DNA from: Planctomycetota bacterium
GTDB lineage: Bacteria > Planctomycetota > UBA8742 > UBA2392
Length of the DNA: 64,000 nucleotides
Reading direction: 5' to 3'
NCBI GenBank assembly: GCA_019636195.1
Contig: JAHBYA010000009.1
Location: 1-64,000, forward strand
Numbering within the stretch: the first letter of the stretch is position 1; each line of letters begins with the position of its first letter. The translations under genes were made by a program, and so were the position numbers. Positions 63,119 to 64,000 of the stretch are shown piece after piece. Under the pieces are notes generated by a model. That model was not told the origin of the DNA and did not search any database. It worked only from the letters and a program-made list of their open reading frames with translations.

Positions 63119-64000
63119 TTGATCACCCCCGTCGCGAGTTTGATGGACGTGAAGAACCCCTTGGCAAACGGGTTGTCGCCCTTGGCGGCGGTCAGCTTGG
63201 CATGAAGCTCAAAATCGGCGTTGGTGGGCGCGGGCGCGCGGTACTTCCAGGTAATGAAGTACTCCTTGCGTGTGGTCTGGTCGGTCAGCGCGAATGACTG
63301 GCTTTTGTCGTGCAGAATCCGGAAGAAGCCCCACTCGTTCTCAATCAGGTTGTCGCCAAGCGTCAGCTCCTGGCCGCGCGGGCCGCCGTAATAGAACTCG
63401 ACGCGACCGCCGGTCCAGATGCCCGCGCCTTCATAGTGCGTAAGCGTGAAGTCCTTGAAGTTGCGGCTGGTGCTGAGCAGGTCAATGAACTGGTCCTTGT
63501 TGTCCTTGTCGCGGCCGACGTAGATGCGGGTCTTGCCCAGCAGGTCGCCGGGCGAAAACAGTTGCAGCCGGATGTTGATCTTCACGCGCTCGTCAGTGGC
63601 TTCATGGAACATGGCGTCACGGATGGATGCCGCGAAGCGACGCATTTCAAGGTATTCAGCGGTGGACTCAACCAGCACATTGCCGCTGAAGCTGAGGTCA
63701 GCGATAGCCCTGAGCTGCTTGTCGAAAGCCCAGAAGCGCCCTTTGGCGGGGTTAAAGAACTCCGAGAACTGGGCCAGCGGCGCGTTGTTCGCCGAGGCTG
63801 TGTCGAACGGATAGCGACGGGCGAAGTTCTTTTCCCAGAACTTCACAACCTGTTCGTCCCAGATTGCCTTGACCTCAGTCGCGGCGTCGGCCTTGAGCCC
63901 GATGTAGCCGGCAATGATCACACGTTGCAACAGCTCGCCGGCAGGCTTCTGCGCTGTGGCCAGCGTGCGGGCAATTTCACTGCTGGCGGTGGTGGTGGCG
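63115..64000 (-). CDS. tssM: T6SS membrane protein TssM/IcmF, C-terminal part (runs off the window)
   Basis: TssM spans the inner membrane and, with TssJ and TssL, forms the T6SS trans-envelope complex. Only the C-terminal periplasmic part (about 295 residues) is inside the window; the reading frame is open to base 64000. The segments NFARRYPFD, PLAQFSEFFNPAKGRFWAF and WTGGRVEFYYGGPRGQ are typical of the TssM C-terminal domain. A GTGA overlap couples it to tagF. The N-terminal membrane and NTPase region should lie outside the window. Confidence 0.9.
   Translation of the reverse strand, partial: ATTTASSEIARTLATAQKPAGELLQRVIIAGYIGLKADAATEVKAIWDEQVVKFWEKNFARRYPFDTASANNAPLAQFSEFFNPAKGRFWAFDKQLRAIADLSFSGNVLVESTAEYLEMRRFAASIRDAMFHEATDERVKINIRLQLFSPGDLLGKTRIYVGRDKDNKDQFIDLLSTSRNFKDFTLTHYEGAGIWTGGRVEFYYGGPRGQELTLGDNLIENEWGFFRILHDKSQSFALTDQTTRKEYFITWKYRAPAPTNADFELHAKLTAAKGDNPFAKGFFTSIKLATGVIK

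Overview
The window is GC-rich (roughly two thirds G+C by eye), almost fully coding, and chromosomal in character. It holds housekeeping enzymes (GMP synthase, pyruvate kinase, homoserine dehydrogenase and kinase, serine dehydratase), cytochrome c maturation genes, TatC, a Kdo-8-phosphate phosphatase and a large type VI secretion (T6SS) locus, so the cell is a diderm that respires with c-type cytochromes. A 51-residue protein at 4524-4679 matches the small basic protein family known from Planctomycetes, Verrucomicrobia and Chlamydiae. Together with the PA14/TIG, lamin-tail, HEAT and retropepsin-PDZ exported proteins, it points to the PVC superphylum, most likely a member of Planctomycetota. 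That assignment is inference. I see no tRNA, rRNA, CRISPR array, insertion sequence, integrase or replication origin.

Left part (1-11.2 kb): on the minus strand, a group 2 sigma factor is translationally coupled to an 874-residue coiled-coil protein and then to a membrane protein. The small basic protein, an aminotransferase, an unknown protein and a lipoprotein MsrB-MsrA fusion follow on the plus strand. tatC-kdsC overlap on the minus strand, and a lamin-tail lipoprotein has its own promoter and terminator. From 11.3 to 17.9 kb runs a cytochrome c maturation operon (ccmE, an oversized ccmF, ccmH, two small or unknown membrane genes, ccmA) without recognisable ccmB or ccmC. From 18.1 to 21.8 kb are five consecutive type II pseudopilin genes (two GspG-like, then GspH-, GspI- and GspJ-like) ending in a strong bidirectional terminator.

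Middle (21.8-44.4 kb): a glutaryl-CoA-type dehydrogenase, guaA with a hairpin leader, a lipoprotein, a soluble hybrid histidine kinase, and a DUF1697 protein. Then come three large exported proteins (PA14-TIG-PA14; HEAT repeats with an embedded receiver-like domain; a double retropepsin with PDZ). They are followed by a 747-residue regulator with a Fis-like DNA-binding end, a CysO-like sulfur carrier fused in operon with hom-thrB, two paralogous small GYF-like proteins, pyk and sdaA.

Right part (44.4-64 kb): one long minus-strand T6SS locus reading tssM (cut by the window edge), tagF, tssA, tssB, tssC, hcp, tssE, tssF, tssG, tssH/clpV, vgrG, then a delivery module of DUF2169-pentapeptide protein, pure pentapeptide-repeat protein, DUF3540 protein and a DUF4150 PAAR-like tip. 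It closes at a clear terminator before sdaA. TssB/TssC form the contractile sheath, Hcp the inner tube, TssE/F/G the baseplate, VgrG plus PAAR-like protein the spike, and ClpV recycles the sheath. The baseplate-membrane-complex genes tssJ, tssK and tssL are not here and probably lie beyond the right edge.

The least explained items are the pentapeptide/DUF2169 cargo module, the exported receiver-like domain, the two-domain retropepsin, the regulator lacking a P-loop, the sulfur-carrier gene in a threonine operon, the unknown ccm genes, and the palindromic repeats and hairpins between core tss genes.
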